Shown: piece after piece, positions 21,560 to 33,145 of the stretch | How positions within the stretch are numbered: the stretch's first letter is position 1 | How the letters are laid out: every line of letters begins with the position of its first letter | From: Campanula takesimana | Lineage: Eukaryota; Streptophyta; Magnoliopsida; Asterales; Campanulaceae | DNA: 64,000 nt | Assembly: GCA_026119855.1 (NCBI GenBank) | Contig: JAOWBW010000384.1 | Location: 496,001-560,000 of the forward strand | Direction: 5' to 3' | Made by a program: the position numbers and the translations under genes | The notes under the pieces: model-generated | Databases searched by the model: none | The model's input: the letters and a program-made list of their open reading frames with translations, nothing else | Told to the model about the DNA's origin: nothing

Positions 21560-23150
21560 ATCTCCTACACTTTAGGAAACCCCTAGGCCTAAGCCCTCAA
21601 CTCTCTACGTCCCAATCTACCTGGTTCAAAACCTTAGGTCCCAAGCCTACCCGGTCAGTCTTGCCTAAGTTACACCATAAACTCTCTAGGTCCCGAGCCT
21701 ACCCGATCAGTCATACCTAGGTCCCAAACCTACCCGGTGAGTCTTACCTAGGTTACATCATAACCTCTTAGCTCGACCTTCCGCAAGTTCGTAGCATGAC
21801 CCCTTCGGCCTCAAACCAGTTCTACACAAAACTTTAGACCTTAAACCAGTTAACCAAAGCCAAATCCTTAGGGTGACCCATTAGGTCCCGAACCTACCGG
21901 TCCTGAGCCTACCCGATCTCCTAGATCTCAAACCTACCAACACATACTCATCCTTACCTTGTCTAAGCAATAGCTCTCTTATCCTCCTAGGTCCAACCTC
22001 TTAGGTCTACTCATTCTAACCTGTTGAGCGATCCTTTAGATCCCAAGACCACTCGAGTCTACCAATCGCCTATCTTTTAAGTCTCTAGCATATCCGATCC
22101 ACACATTAGGTCTCAACTCCTAAACCCTTTAGATCACAAAACTGTCCACTCTCTAGGTCTATAACCTTAGACCTCCACCCTTTGGACTCTTTAATTCCCA
22201 AGCCTACTTGGTCCGACTAAAAACGACACATCTACGTCTCCCGACTCCCGTCATGTCCAAGCCATGACCCTACCACTCTTAAACCTACCAAGTACCAACC
22301 TAGTGTCACCCATTAGCCTCAAAAGACTTCCTAGTCTGACCTTCAACCCCTTAAAGACTCTAACCTACTTAATCCAAGCCGAGTCCAAACCTCGCCACCT
22401 ACAAGGTCCACCCTTGAACTCCATGGATCTCAAACATCGCTCCCCCAACGAGGCCAAATCTCAAACCTTGCTAAAGTACATAGGATCTCCTGCGCACCAC
22501 GCCATGCCAAAGGGATCCCAATACCCATCAGGTTAAAACCCGAGTCTTTAAACACCTTTGGTCCCATCCCTAACCTACCTTCGCAATTGCCAAATGAGCT
22601 TAGTCACACGCATGACCTCTAAGACAAAATTAAGTCCTAAGCATACCCAATCCTGTTAGGTACCTATTGCACTCGAGCAAAGTCTTTGAGACTCAAGTCC
22701 ATACCTATGTGCCAACATGGTCACATATCCAAACCCATTTCCCGCACTTACCCTAAACTTTCAAACACTCTAGGATCCAAGCCCGACATGCGTATTAGGT
22801 ACTAGGATCATCCAATCCCAATCCGTTGCTCCTTGGCCGACCTCAAGCCTGCTTGGTCCTAACCCATAACGCGGTTTCTCTAGGACAAAAGACTTACACG
22901 CTTGAAAGCCTTATGTCCCAACGCTACCCTGCCTAGCCTTCGATCTCCTAGATCTCATGCCTACCATTCCATTAGGCCCCGGTCTCCTTAACACATATCT
23001 GAGTCTTACCATAGCTAAAACCTAGCACTCTAGCCTAGGTCTAACCTATCGAGCCTATCCAGCCATGAGGTATCAAGCTCACCTGCCCCAAATCGCAACA
23101 CTCTTAGACCTCAAACTTGCTCGGTCTAAACCAAGACAAACCTTCAAATG
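21560..23150 (+). repeat. Degenerate tandem region in C
   Basis: Decayed units around TAGGTCCC..CCTACCCGGT and ACCTTAGAC repeat irregularly. It grades into the cleaner array that follows. No ORF of significance is present. Confidence 0.5.
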
Positions 23151-23159
23151 CTTTCGGTC

Positions 23160-24515
23160 TCCAAACCCTAGCCTCAAGCCTAGGTAGTCACCTTCTATTC
23201 AAAGCCTAGCCTTAAACCTAGGTAATCGCATTCCCTCTAAATCCTAGTCCCAAACCTAGGTAATTGCCTTGTCTCTAAACCCTAGCCTCAAGCCTAGGTA
23301 GTCACCTTCTATCAGAAGCCTAGCCTTAAACCTAGGTAATCACATTCTCTCAACCCTAGCCTCAAGCCTAGGTGGCCACATCCTCTACAAACCCTAGCCT
23401 CTAGCCTAGGAAGTCACATGCACTCCGAACCCTAGCCTCAAGCCTAGGTAATCACATCTTCCCAAACCCTATCCTCAAGCCTAGGTAATCAAATCTTCCC
23501 AAACCCTAGCCTCAAGCCTAGGTAGTCACATTCCCTCCAAACCCTAGCCTCAAGCCTAGGTAGTCGCATTCTCTCCAAACCCTAGCCCCAAGCGTAGGTA
23601 ATTACATCCTTCCAAACCCTAGCCTAAAGCCTAGGAAGCCGTATTCGCTCTAAACCCTAGCCTCAAGCCTAGGAAGCCGCATTCGCTCTAAACCCTAGAC
23701 TCGAGCCTAGGTAGTCGCATTCGCTCCAAACCCTAGCCTCAAGCTTAGGTAGTCGCACTCTTTCTAAACCTTAGCCGCCGGGCCTAGGAGACTATATCCT
23801 CATTAAACCCTAGTCCTAGACTTAGGAAATTCCTTCACCTTAGTCTCAAAATATAGGAAGTTTACAGTCCTTAGCCTTAAAACCTAGCCTAAAGCCTAGG
23901 TTACCACGAACATTTCCAAGCCATAGTCACCAATCCTGGAAAATGGTGAACCCTAACATCAAGCTTAGTGGACCTGTCACAAAAGTAATCCCTCTTCCCA
24001 ACGGTCCATGGTCTCATGCCTAGGAAGTCACAACCTTTCAACTCCCAGCCTTAGGTCTAAAGCCAACGCCTTTGCAACCTCTGAACCTACCACAACTCCA
24101 AGCCCTAGCCTCGAAGCCTAGGATATTTCTAAACCCTAGTCCCAAACCTAGGAGAGTCATGGTCCTTAAACACCAGTTCGAAACCCTAACATCTAGGAAG
24201 TTCCCAAACCTCAACCTCTCCAAACCCTAGCCCCAAGCCTAGGAATCCGAATTCTCTCCAAACCCTAGTCTCAAGCCTAGGAAGCACCATCCTCTTTAAC
24301 CCTAGCCCAAGTTCTAGGGAATTTCCAAAGCCCTGTGTGCAACATCCTTTCCAAATTCCCGAAACCCTAGTCTCGAAACCTAGGAAATTTATAATCTCAA
24401 TCCCCCGCTAGTCTTATGCCTAGGATACAATAGCCTTTCCATATTCTCTCCGAACCCTAGCCTTGAGCCTAGGTAGTCGCATTCTCTCCAAACCCTAGCC
24501 CGTAAGCCTAGGAAA
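23160..24515 (+). repeat. CCTAG/CTAGG minisatellite in C
   Basis: About 30 units of AAACCCTAGCCTCAAGCC plus TAGGTAGTCACAT, with a period near 38 bp and much variation. Each unit can fold through CCTAG/CTAGG. From 24516 to 25050 there is only decayed remnant and a short GACTCCCCGAGAGTCCATC repeat (24790-24890). Confidence 0.8.
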
Positions 24516-25050
24516 CCCACATTGTATCCAAGATACAATCTCAAGTCTAAACAACCATAACATCTTTTGCATCCTTATCTCAAGGCTAAGAGGCTACCCA
24601 TCCCCTTTCCTTAAAAGCCTTAGGTCCTACCCTAAGCAACCAAGCAAAATGTCCCTTACCTAATACCTTCATCTTAATGGTTCGTAGCCTCATATTATGT
24701 ATTCCTCCTAATTTAGGGTAAGCGGATCCCAAACATTACGCTTTCCATGGTCGTCCTTTGCTCACCAAAGAGTCCTTTACCTTGGCGACTCCCCGAGAGT
24801 CCATCACCTTTGCGACTCCCCAAGAGTCCATCACTTCTGCGATTCCCTGAGAGTCTATCACCTTCATGACTCCTTGAGAGTTTATCCCGTTTGCGACTTA
24901 ATAACGATCCATCATCTTTACCTCCCCATGTAAAATCCCATTTTTACCCCTAACCTGTTTCATCCATTGTAGGTGCCCTTAAACGCTATTTTGACTTATA
25001 TTCGTTACCTTTGGGTACGGAAAACCCCTTAAGATTTCCATTTTTCACCA

Positions 25051-26195
25051 AATATTTGCTTAGGATTCGTATGGTTGAAGAGACTTCGGCGCCTCTATGA
25101 CATACGCATCCTAGATCGATCGTGATTGGCAGAAGCCCGAGCGTTTCTGTTTGCGAGAGATCCAACATCTATTATTTTAGCGCGGTCGGCAGAAACCTGG
25201 GCGTTTCTGCTTGCGTTTAAAATTTCCTAATATTTGCTTAGGATTCGTACGGTTGTAGAGACTTCGGCGCCTCTATGACATACGCATCCTAGATCGATCA
25301 TGATTGGCAGAAGCCTCGGCATTTCTGTTTGCGAGAGATCTAGCATATATTATTTTAGCACTTCCTAATATTTGCTTAGGATTCGTATGGTTGTAGAGAA
25401 TTCGGCACCTCTATGACATACGCATCCTAGATCGATCGCGATTGGCAGAAGCCTCGGCGTTTCTGTTTGCGAGAGATCCAGCATCTATTATTTTAGCATT
25501 TCCTAATATTTGCTTAGGATTCGTATGGTTATAGAGACTTCGGCGCCTCTATGACATACGCATCCTAGATCGATCGCGATTGGCAGAAGCCTCGGCGTTT
25601 CTGTTTGCGAAAGATCCAGCATCTATTATTTTAGCATTTCCTAATATTTGCTTAGGATTCGTATGGTTGTAGAGACTTCGGCGCCTCTATGACATACGCA
25701 TCCTAGATCGATCGCGATTGGCAGAAGCCTCGGCGTTTCTGTTTGCGAGAAATCCAGCATCTATTATTTTAGCATTTCCTAATATTTGCTTAGGATTCGT
25801 ATGGTTGTAGAGACTTCGGCGCCTTTATGACATACGCATCCTAGATCGATCGTGACTAGCAGAAGCCTCGGCGTTTCTGTTTGCGAGAGATCCAGCATAT
25901 ATTATTTTAGCACTTCCTAATATTTGCTTAGGATTCGTATGGTTGTAGAGACTTCGGCGCCTCTATGACATACGCATCCTAGATCGATCGTGACTGGCAG
26001 AAGCCTCGGCGTTTCTGTTTGCAAGAGATCCAGCATATATTATTTTAGCACTTCCTAATATTTGCTTAGGATTCGTATGGTTGTAGAGACTTCGGCGCCT
26101 CTATGACATACGCATCCTAGATCGATTGTGACTGGCAGAAGCCTCGGCGTTTCTGTTTGCGAAAGATCCAGCATCCATTATTTTAGCGCGATCGG
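25051..26195 (+). repeat. 138-bp tandem satellite, eight copies, in 3' region of C
   Basis: Copies begin (AATATTTGCTTAGG) at 25051, 25229, 25367, 25505, 25643, 25781, 25919 and 26057. Seven starts are exactly 138 bp apart; the first unit is 40 bp longer. Units include CTTCGGCGCCTC, CTAGATCGATCG and GGCGTTTCTGTTTGCG. Tandem arrays in the 3' untranslated part of Tat/Ogre elements are known to seed satellite DNA. Confidence 0.92.
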
Positions 26196-26406
26196 CAGAA
26201 ACCCAGGCGTTTCTGTCTGCGCTTACCTCAGCGTTTATTACTCCACCTCAGGATTATTTTGACAACGTAGTCTTTATTGTCCCATTATCCCTCTTGCTTC
26301 AAATGACTTCATTTCCTAACGAATGTTCGTTCTTCATACAGGATAGTGCCCGTAGGTTTATTATCCCTAGCAGAAGTCCGATAACTCGTTTTTCCCTAAT
26401 CGCTTC

Positions 26407-26592
26407 GAACTACGACCGGCTTGATTCCTCCGAGGATACGTAGGAAACCTGAAAAGGTTCAGCCATCCGATCGACGTGGTCATCTATCATCCCCAGCAGA
26501 TACACTTTCCCCAGCCGAAGACGTTGCTCCCCATCAGAGGACAATCATTCTCAATTTCCCCATCAGATTTGAACTACGCGGATACGTAGGTC
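26407..26592 (+). other. Two diverged GAACTACG hairpins near 3' end of C
   Basis: The copy at 26407-26447 has inner stem TCCTC/GAGGA with a 2-nt loop and CGGCTTGA in the loop strand. The copy at 26571-26592 is shortened to CTACG..CGTAG. Each is followed by AAGGTTCAGCC. Confidence 0.5.
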
Positions 26593-26699
26593 GCCTGTCA
26601 AGGTTCAGCCGTTCCCTTACCTTTCATCTGTTTTGAAACTCATGTTTCAGAATGGATCCTTCTTTTATCGTCGACCCCACATTGCCTTGCAAAAAGCAT

Positions 26700-26713
26700 C
26701 GCCGAGGGGCTAC
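26700..26713 (+). other. Polypurine tract of element C
   Basis: CGCCGAGGGGCTAC directly precedes the 3' LTR. E has the same CGCCGAGGGGCTC before its 3' LTR (45955-45967). Confidence 0.8.
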
Positions 26714-27851
26714 TGTTAGTATCCGACCTGAAAATGAGTTTATTAGGGCTTTACCAAAAATACAAGGGATTTATAGGAATTAGAAACCTTGTAAAGACTT
26801 GTCCCGGATTCCCGAAATACCTCATTTATGACAAAATCTATCAAAATAGGTAACTTATGGTTTCCTTAAAACCATGCAGAAACCCTAGCTTAAGAATCAA
26901 GTCAGCCAGCAGAATTGGCCACGCAGCCAACCTTGCCACGCTTCAACCTTGGCCACGCGGCCACTCTTGTCACCGGCTTAAATCATGGCCAGGCGACCAA
27001 CCTTGCTCCGGATGATCTCAGCCATCAGATCTTCCCCTCAGTTTACTATATAAACCAATTCCAGCCTATTGGTTTAAGGATCCGAATTTTAGAGCTTCCA
27101 AGTGATGATTTTGCTCCCAAATCAAGTCATTCAAGCCTCCAAGAACACTCTCAAGAATCCCAAGAAGATACAAGGTTATTTCTTGTCAACAAAGGTAAGT
27201 TTTCTAACTTTTTATTCATGTTCTTGCCATATTATTAGTTTAGATCCATAATATTCATATTCTTAATATGTTTATTCATGTGTTCTTCATAATATTCATG
27301 TTCCTAACATCTTTATTCATATTTTCTTCATGACATTCATATGTTCATAAGATGTTCTTCGCATGTTCTTCATGTTCATAGATTAAAACCTTATTTATGC
27401 TATATTTAGGGTTGTGATCTTCATGTTTACATGTTATTTCATAGCCGATGATGATCTAGGGTTCATCAACCCGAACATGATCTAGGAACTACTTCTAAAC
27501 CCTAATATTTAGGTAATTTCCCCCATCATTATGCATGATCCCGATTCTTCTGCCTATTCTAAATTCTTCTCGAACTACGCTGACCTGAGCTTCTCACATT
27601 GAGAGGAACGTAGGCAATCTTCGGATCCGGTCTCAATCACTAACACACTACATACACCGCATCATGATAGAAAGACCGATCAATTCGGGCAATAGGAGTG
27701 ATAACGTGAATATTCTTCTCTTGTTGTAATTTGACCCCCGAACCCATTAAACATGTTTTTTCTCAAAGTTTTGGCTATAATTAAAACGGCGTGGCGACTC
27801 TCATAATTTTAATGTTGCAATGAATATCCCAAATTCAAAAACACGTATTCA
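26714..27851 (+). repeat. 3' LTR of element C
   Basis: This is the same length as the 5' copy with about 17 substitutions, mostly transitions. A hairpin copy lies at 27572-27616. Confidence 0.92.
27572..27616 (+). other. GAACTACG hairpin in 3' LTR of C
   Basis: It is unchanged relative to the 5' LTR copy at 16112. Confidence 0.55.
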
Positions 27852-27907
27852 CATCATCCAACAGGCTTGTCCGTGAACCGATCACTCCAACAACTTCTAC
27901 ATCATCA

Positions 27908-29200
27908 ATGGCCGGCGACTCCAGCACCAACAACACCATGACTCTCGAACAGCTTTCTGCCATGGTTCAAACGCTCCAACAACAAGTCTCTACCCTTAAC
28001 CAAGAGGCTCAAATCAAAGAAGCCTTGTGGCAAGCTCATGTCGACAGTCAAAGGGAGGCCCACGAGGCCGAGGTTGACCAACTGAAAGCCAAGCTCCTCA
28101 AGCTCTCCAAGAACAAGGGGGTTAATAACAATGAGGAATCCGAGTGGACCGAGGGTTTGTTTGAAAGCCCATATGTCAGCACCCGCACCAAAAAAGTGGG
28201 GAAACCAAGAACCGACAACAACGACCCCAAAATGGTCGATTCCATCATGGCCTACATTGATCAGAAATTCGACGGCCTCAACATGGGAAAAGGCTCCAAC
28301 ACAAGCCTTTATCAGTCATCCATCCTTATGAGCACGATGGCCGCTCTCCCCGACAAATTCAAGATGCCCGACATTAGCAAGTTTAAGGGCAACTCATGCC
28401 CGATGGCTCATATCGAGACTTATATTTGGGCTATGGTTCCGAAGAAGGTCTCCCCCAAAAGTTATGGCTCAATGCTTTCCTCTCACTCTCGAGGGGGCGG
28501 CAAAGGATTGGTATGCAACTCTCCCGCTCACTGTCCGTCTTGATTGGGATGCCGCTATGCTTGCCTTCAAAAATCAATATCAAGGCAACACCACTCACCG
28601 GACCACAAGGAAAGAGCTCGAGAACACCATTAAAAGAGACAACGAGTCCTTCATTGACTTCACAAGGAGATGGAATGACAAGCTCTCTGAAATTGTTGAG
28701 AGGCCAAACACAAAAGAGCAAATGACATCTTTCTCAAGTGTCTCAAGATTGATCCCCGCACCCACCTAAGTGGGGCTTGCTACTCCGAATTCTCCCAAAT
28801 GTATGAGGCGGGGGTACGACTTGCTCAAGGAGATTAAAAGTCCACTCCTACTTACCGATACAAGGCCGCCTCTAGTTCAAACAAAGAGGCTTCTGTCAAT
28901 GCCGTTACTACCGACAAGGGGAATTACAAGAAGGTCCCTCCACCACAAGGGAAGCGGTTCCAAAACGACCGCGTCTACACTCCTCTCAATGGCATGACCA
29001 TCACTGAGGCCTATAAAGCTCTAAAGGCCAAGGGGCAAATCACTCCTCTTCAAGGGTACAAGCAACCACAACCGCTCCGTCCCAATCATGCCCAAAAGCT
29101 CGAATGATTGCTTCTCCATCCGCAACACCATCCAAGACCTCATAGACAAGAAGGAATTCATAATCCCTAATGAGGGTGGTGTTAATGTAATATAGGTAGG
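27908..29200 (+). pseudogene. gag of Tat element E, frameshifted
   Basis: The ATG at 27908 opens a frame with an N-terminal coiled-coil-like segment (LEQLSAMVQTLQQQVSTLNQ), rich in Q, E and A. The gag core starts near FKMPDISKFKG (28360). The frame shifts near 28455 into DWYATLPLTVRLDWDAAMLAF (28464 onward) and again near 28730, where another frame reads IDPRTHLSGACYSEF. A decayed motif DCFSIRNTIQDLIDK near 29100 corresponds to the GHDTEDC region of the C ORF. These disruptions mean no full gag can be made. Gag would form the particle and bind element RNA. Assignment to Tat rests on the linked pol and the motif order. Confidence 0.75.
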
Positions 29201-29605
29201 AGAGTTTGAAGGAACCACTCATTCGATCCCAATTGTAAATGAGGGCTCCGATGATATGAATAAACTTGATAATTCTTGTTATGTTGTGACCTATGATGAG
29301 ATTATGAGGGAAGTCTTAGAGAATAGGAAGAAGAAGCTATAAGGGACCGTGAACGTGCTCACTCGCAGTGGCTGAGTAACAACGAGCACAATCCCTCCCA
29401 ATACCGCAGCACCCAACACCTCTTCTCAAAGATCGCAAGCACCCGACATACCCGAAGATCCTTTGTTAACACAGCTCAAGAAGACGCAAGCCAACATATC
29501 CATTTGGGACCTTATTGCATCATCAAAGAGACACCGAGACCTCGTTATCAAGAACTTGGATGACACATCAGTCTCTCCCGACCGACACCCGAGGACCTCA
29601 CAGCA

Positions 29606-31926
29606 ATGATAGGTCACATTCACTTCGGCAATGTCATCACTTTTGCCGACATGGACATCCCGCCATTCGGGTCCGAACACAATGAAGCCATCTACCTCAA
29701 AGTAAGGGCAAGGGGGAGACCCATCTCAAGAGTTCTTGTAGACGGTGGTTCTGCACTCAACTTAATGCCGAGCCGAGTCATGGGCATACTGGGGCTCAAA
29801 AGCTCCAATTTACAACCCTCCGCACAATTCATTAGAGGGTACGACAGCACTGCCCGTACAGTCATGGGAATGTTAGAAGTTGATGTCGAATTTGGAAGCA
29901 TGATCATATCCGTCCCATTCTAAGTACTTGATGTCCCTGCGTCATTCAACCTACTTTTGGGCCGACCTTGGATCCACAGTTCCATTACGGTACCTTCCAC
30001 TCTTCATCAGTGTGTCAAGATCAGAAATGGGGACAAGATAGTCACCATCATGGCCGAGAATGTCACCATCCACAGAAATGGGGGACAACCCGTTCACCAA
30101 GTCCAACACGGGATAGAAGATGCCACTCTCTCCGGTGTCAACACCATCGACAAAGAAGGGGGAAACAGACAATGGACCCTCGGCAATCCTAAAATCCTCC
30201 GCATGATGAGGAACATGAATCACTTTCCCGGTCTAGGCCTAGGGAAGCATCAACAAGGGATATTACACCCCGTAGAAATTCCTTTTGTCAAGAACAAGTT
30301 TGGTCTGGGGTACGAGCCTACCGAAGATGACTTGAAATACGAGCAAGCAGTCAAGAATCAAAAGACCCAAGCTCACAAAGAAGGTCGACAATATGAAATC
30401 CCTGACTTGAGACCTTACCGCAACACACTAAACGGTTACTTTGTTCGCCAAGGGGAAGACGTTTTGTACATGATTTTTCCCGAACCGTGGGTTAACGACA
30501 AGGGCGTCAGAAAGCCCGGTCTCATGATCTTCACTGATTGTGAAATACCGACACAAGAAAGGGAGCCTACTCCAATGTCACCCCGAGAGTGGTGGGGCAA
30601 GAAAATGACTATAGAGTCCAAGGTAGAGATTACCGTGGGGGAAGAACTATCCGATCTAGCCTCCATGTTCGAAGAATTTGCCATCATGGATGATTGTCAA
30701 GTCAACGCCATCTACGACACCGTTGTCAGAAAGGAAACCATCAGTGAGATCCCGCCAAGCTCCGAGCCAATCAACAACTGGTATTCAACGAAGGGGCCCT
30801 TAGTATCCAAGGATTTCTTGATCCGAGAAATGGGTTGCATACCCCGTACAACAACAAAGGAAGAGAGGCTCACACTTACTTTCGAGTCCGAGAGTGTTTC
30901 TAATGCCCTCACCCAAGAGGATATGGAGGCAATAGCCGAGCGTGTGTTTCCTTTCTTTTCTAATGAAAAATTTGATATTTCTGAGTACCCCGAGATTGCA
31001 AACATCATAAATGATGAATTAACTAATAACGAACTTAATGAACAAGTTAATAACGATTCAAATTATGATGAAATAGACCACGAAAACATAACATACCTAA
31101 ATGAACTAGCTCAACAGGTTCGTTGTCGTGGTGAAAATGGTCCAGGGGCTGATGAGGAATTGCATGTTGTTAATCTAGGTACCAACGAAGAGCCGAAAGA
31201 AATAAAGATTGGCAGCCTCTTCAAGGGGGAAGACAAAGACAGATTGACTGCACTGCTCAGAGAATTTGTGGATGTATTCGCATGGTCATACAAAGACATG
31301 CCGGGTTTGGACAGAAAGGTCGCGGAGCACAGAATTCCGATCAGAGAGGACGCCAAGCCAGTAAAGCAGAAGCTCAGAAAGATCAAGCCAGAATGGTCTC
31401 TACAAGTCAAAGAAGAGATTGAAAAGGTCCTCAGTGTGGGTTTCATCAAAGTCATTGAGTATCCGACTTGGCTAGCCAACATTGTGACAGTCAGAAAGGC
31501 AAACGGCAAGGTTCGAGTTTGTGTGGACTTCTGGGATTTGAACAAAGCTTCCCCGAAAGATGATTTTCCACTACCAAACATCGACATGCTCATCGATTCA
31601 ACTGCCAACTATGAATTCCGCTCATTTGTGGACGGTTTTGCCTGTTACAATCAGATTCTCATGTCCGAAGAGGATTAACACAAGACAGCTTTCACAACTC
31701 CGTGGGGGACTTTTTGCTACACAGTCATGCCGTTCGGACTAAGGAACGCTGGGGCTACCTACCAGAGGGCTGTTACGGATCTATTCCACGACATGATTCA
31801 TAAAGAGATCGAGGTCTATGTAGACGACATGATCATCCATTCGAAGGGAACCAATGGTCAACATTTGATCGATCTTCGTAAGTTCTTTGAAAGGCTTCGA
31901 CAACACAAAATGAGACTCAATCCCGC
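29606..31926 (+). pseudogene. Protease and reverse transcriptase of Tat element E
   Basis: A single frame interrupted by TAA at 29921-29923 and 31676-31678, with a frameshift near 31926. The protease motif is VLVDGGSALNLMP (about 29738), followed by LLLGRPWIHS. A long acidic linker follows. RT shows VGFIKVIEYPTWLANIVTV, VCVDFWDLNKASPKDDFPLPNID and, after the second stop, MPFGLRNAGATYQRA and YVDDMIIHS (catalytic YVDD near 31820). These are typical Tat sequences. Translation of E's polyprotein is blocked at several points, so this copy is not autonomous. Confidence 0.85.
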
Positions 31927-31929
31927 AAA

Positions 31930-32892
31930 ATGCACTTCGAGGTCATCAGAGGAAAGGTTCTAGGTTACATGGTTACTGAAAGAGGAATTGAAGCCGATCC
32001 CTCCAAAATCAAGGCAATCATTGACATGCCTCCCCCAAAGACGCAAAAAGAAATCAAAGGTTTCATGGGCAGACTTCAATACATCTGTCGGTGTGTGCAC
32101 CAACTCACTTCCATGTGTGAGCCGATCTTCAAGCTACTCAAAAAGAATGTGGCTCTAGAATGGACCGATGCGTGCCAAGAAGCCCTTGACCAAGTGAAGC
32201 ATTACTTGACATGCCCTCCAGTTTTGATTCCACCGCACAAAGAGAAGCCTCTCTTGCTCTATCTCACTGTTAATAATGAAGCCCTAGGGGATATGTTAGC
32301 ACAAGAACACCGAGATTCCACAAAAGAGAATGCTATCTACTTTGTCAGCCGCCGGTTTCAAGGAGCTGAAAAGAACTACTCTGTCTTAGAGAAGTCTTGT
32401 GCTGCATTGGTTTGGGTTACTCAAAAGCTCAAGCATTACATGGAGGCCTTCCCAATCAAGTTAGTAACAAAAGTGGATCCGCTCCGCTACATCTTCGAAA
32501 AGCCTTTCATGTCAACAAGAATAGCCAAATGGTATTTCATGCTCGCCGTCTACGATATCGCTTACGTCACACTCAAATCCATAAGGGGGAAAGTGTTCAG
32601 TGATCAGCTTGCTGAATTTCCGTGTGATGAAGTGAAGGTGGAAGACGTACAGTTCCCCGACGAGCATTTAATTTGTGCCACAACAGTGGAAAATAAGTGG
32701 CAACTTTTTTTTGATGGCGCAGCCAATAAGCATGGATATGGCATAGGGATGTTACTTGTTGATCCAAAGGACATGTATACTCCAATCGCTATCCGCCTCG
32801 AGTTTGAAGCCACTAAAAACACCGCTGAGTACGAAGCATGCACTAGCCACCATGTATACTCCAATCGCTATCCACCTCGAGGAGTTGGTTGA
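31930..32892 (+). pseudogene. RT end, RNase H and truncated second RNase H of E
   Basis: This continues RT after a frameshift (FEVIRGKVLGYMVTERGIEADPSKI), then the connection domain and the first RNase H (YFVSRRFQGAEKNYSVLEKSC). A second RNase H of the kind added in Tat elements starts at WQLFFDGAANKHGYGIG and reaches NTAEYEAC near 32843. It is then cut: the sequence jumps to a repeat of the MYTPIAI-coding stretch and to the C-terminal part of the domain. The middle of the second RNase H is missing. Confidence 0.8.
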
Positions 32893-33145
32893 ACAGTTTC
32901 AAGAAATCACCTTCAATTACCTGCCAAAGGACAAAAACCGTTTTGCTGATGTACTAGCCACCATCGCTTCACTGGTCGAAATACCTGAGGGTAAAATGGT
33001 GAAGGTATGGTCAACATCTCGAGGAGTTGGTTGAACAGTTTCAAGAAATCAACTTCAATTACCTGCCAAGGGAGAAAAACCGTTTTGCTGATGCACTAGC
33101 CACCACGCTTCACTGGTCAAAATGCCTGAGGGTAAAATGGTGAAG
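32876..33145 (+). repeat. Roughly 142-bp tandem duplication at the second RNase H of E
   Basis: The segment starting CTCGAGGAGTTGGTTGAAC occurs at 32876 and again at 33018 with several differences, each ending GAGGGTAAAATGGTGAAG. A shorter repeat (CATGTATACTCCAATCGC) occurs at 32773 and 32852. Together they suggest template switching or slippage during reverse transcription. Confidence 0.75.

Larger units (their letters stand above)
15254..27851 (+). mobile_element. Element C: non-autonomous Tat-lineage LTR retrotransposon with only a gag-like fragment
   Basis: Direct LTRs of equal length (1138 bp) flank 10.3 kb of interior. The primer site and polypurine tract are intact, but there is no protease, RT or integrase. 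The interior holds one gag-like ORF, structured hairpin motifs shared with coding Tat elements and about 6 kb of tandem arrays. The flanks give TCATC before the 5' LTR (15249-15253) and CATCATC after the 3' LTR, so a TCATC duplication with a 2-nt offset or a 4-bp CATC duplication is likely. LTRs differ at about 17 sites, so C is older than A. The layout resembles published terminal-repeat-with-GAG elements. Confidence 0.85.

Noticed and set aside
23160..24515. AAACCCTAG repeats resembling an interstitial telomere
   Set aside because: The unit is about 38 bp, with CCTAG inverted repeats, and not the 7-bp plant telomere repeat.
25051..26195. Regular repeat spacing suggesting a CRISPR-like array
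   Set aside because: Units are contiguous 138-bp tandem copies without unique spacers, in a plant retrotransposon.
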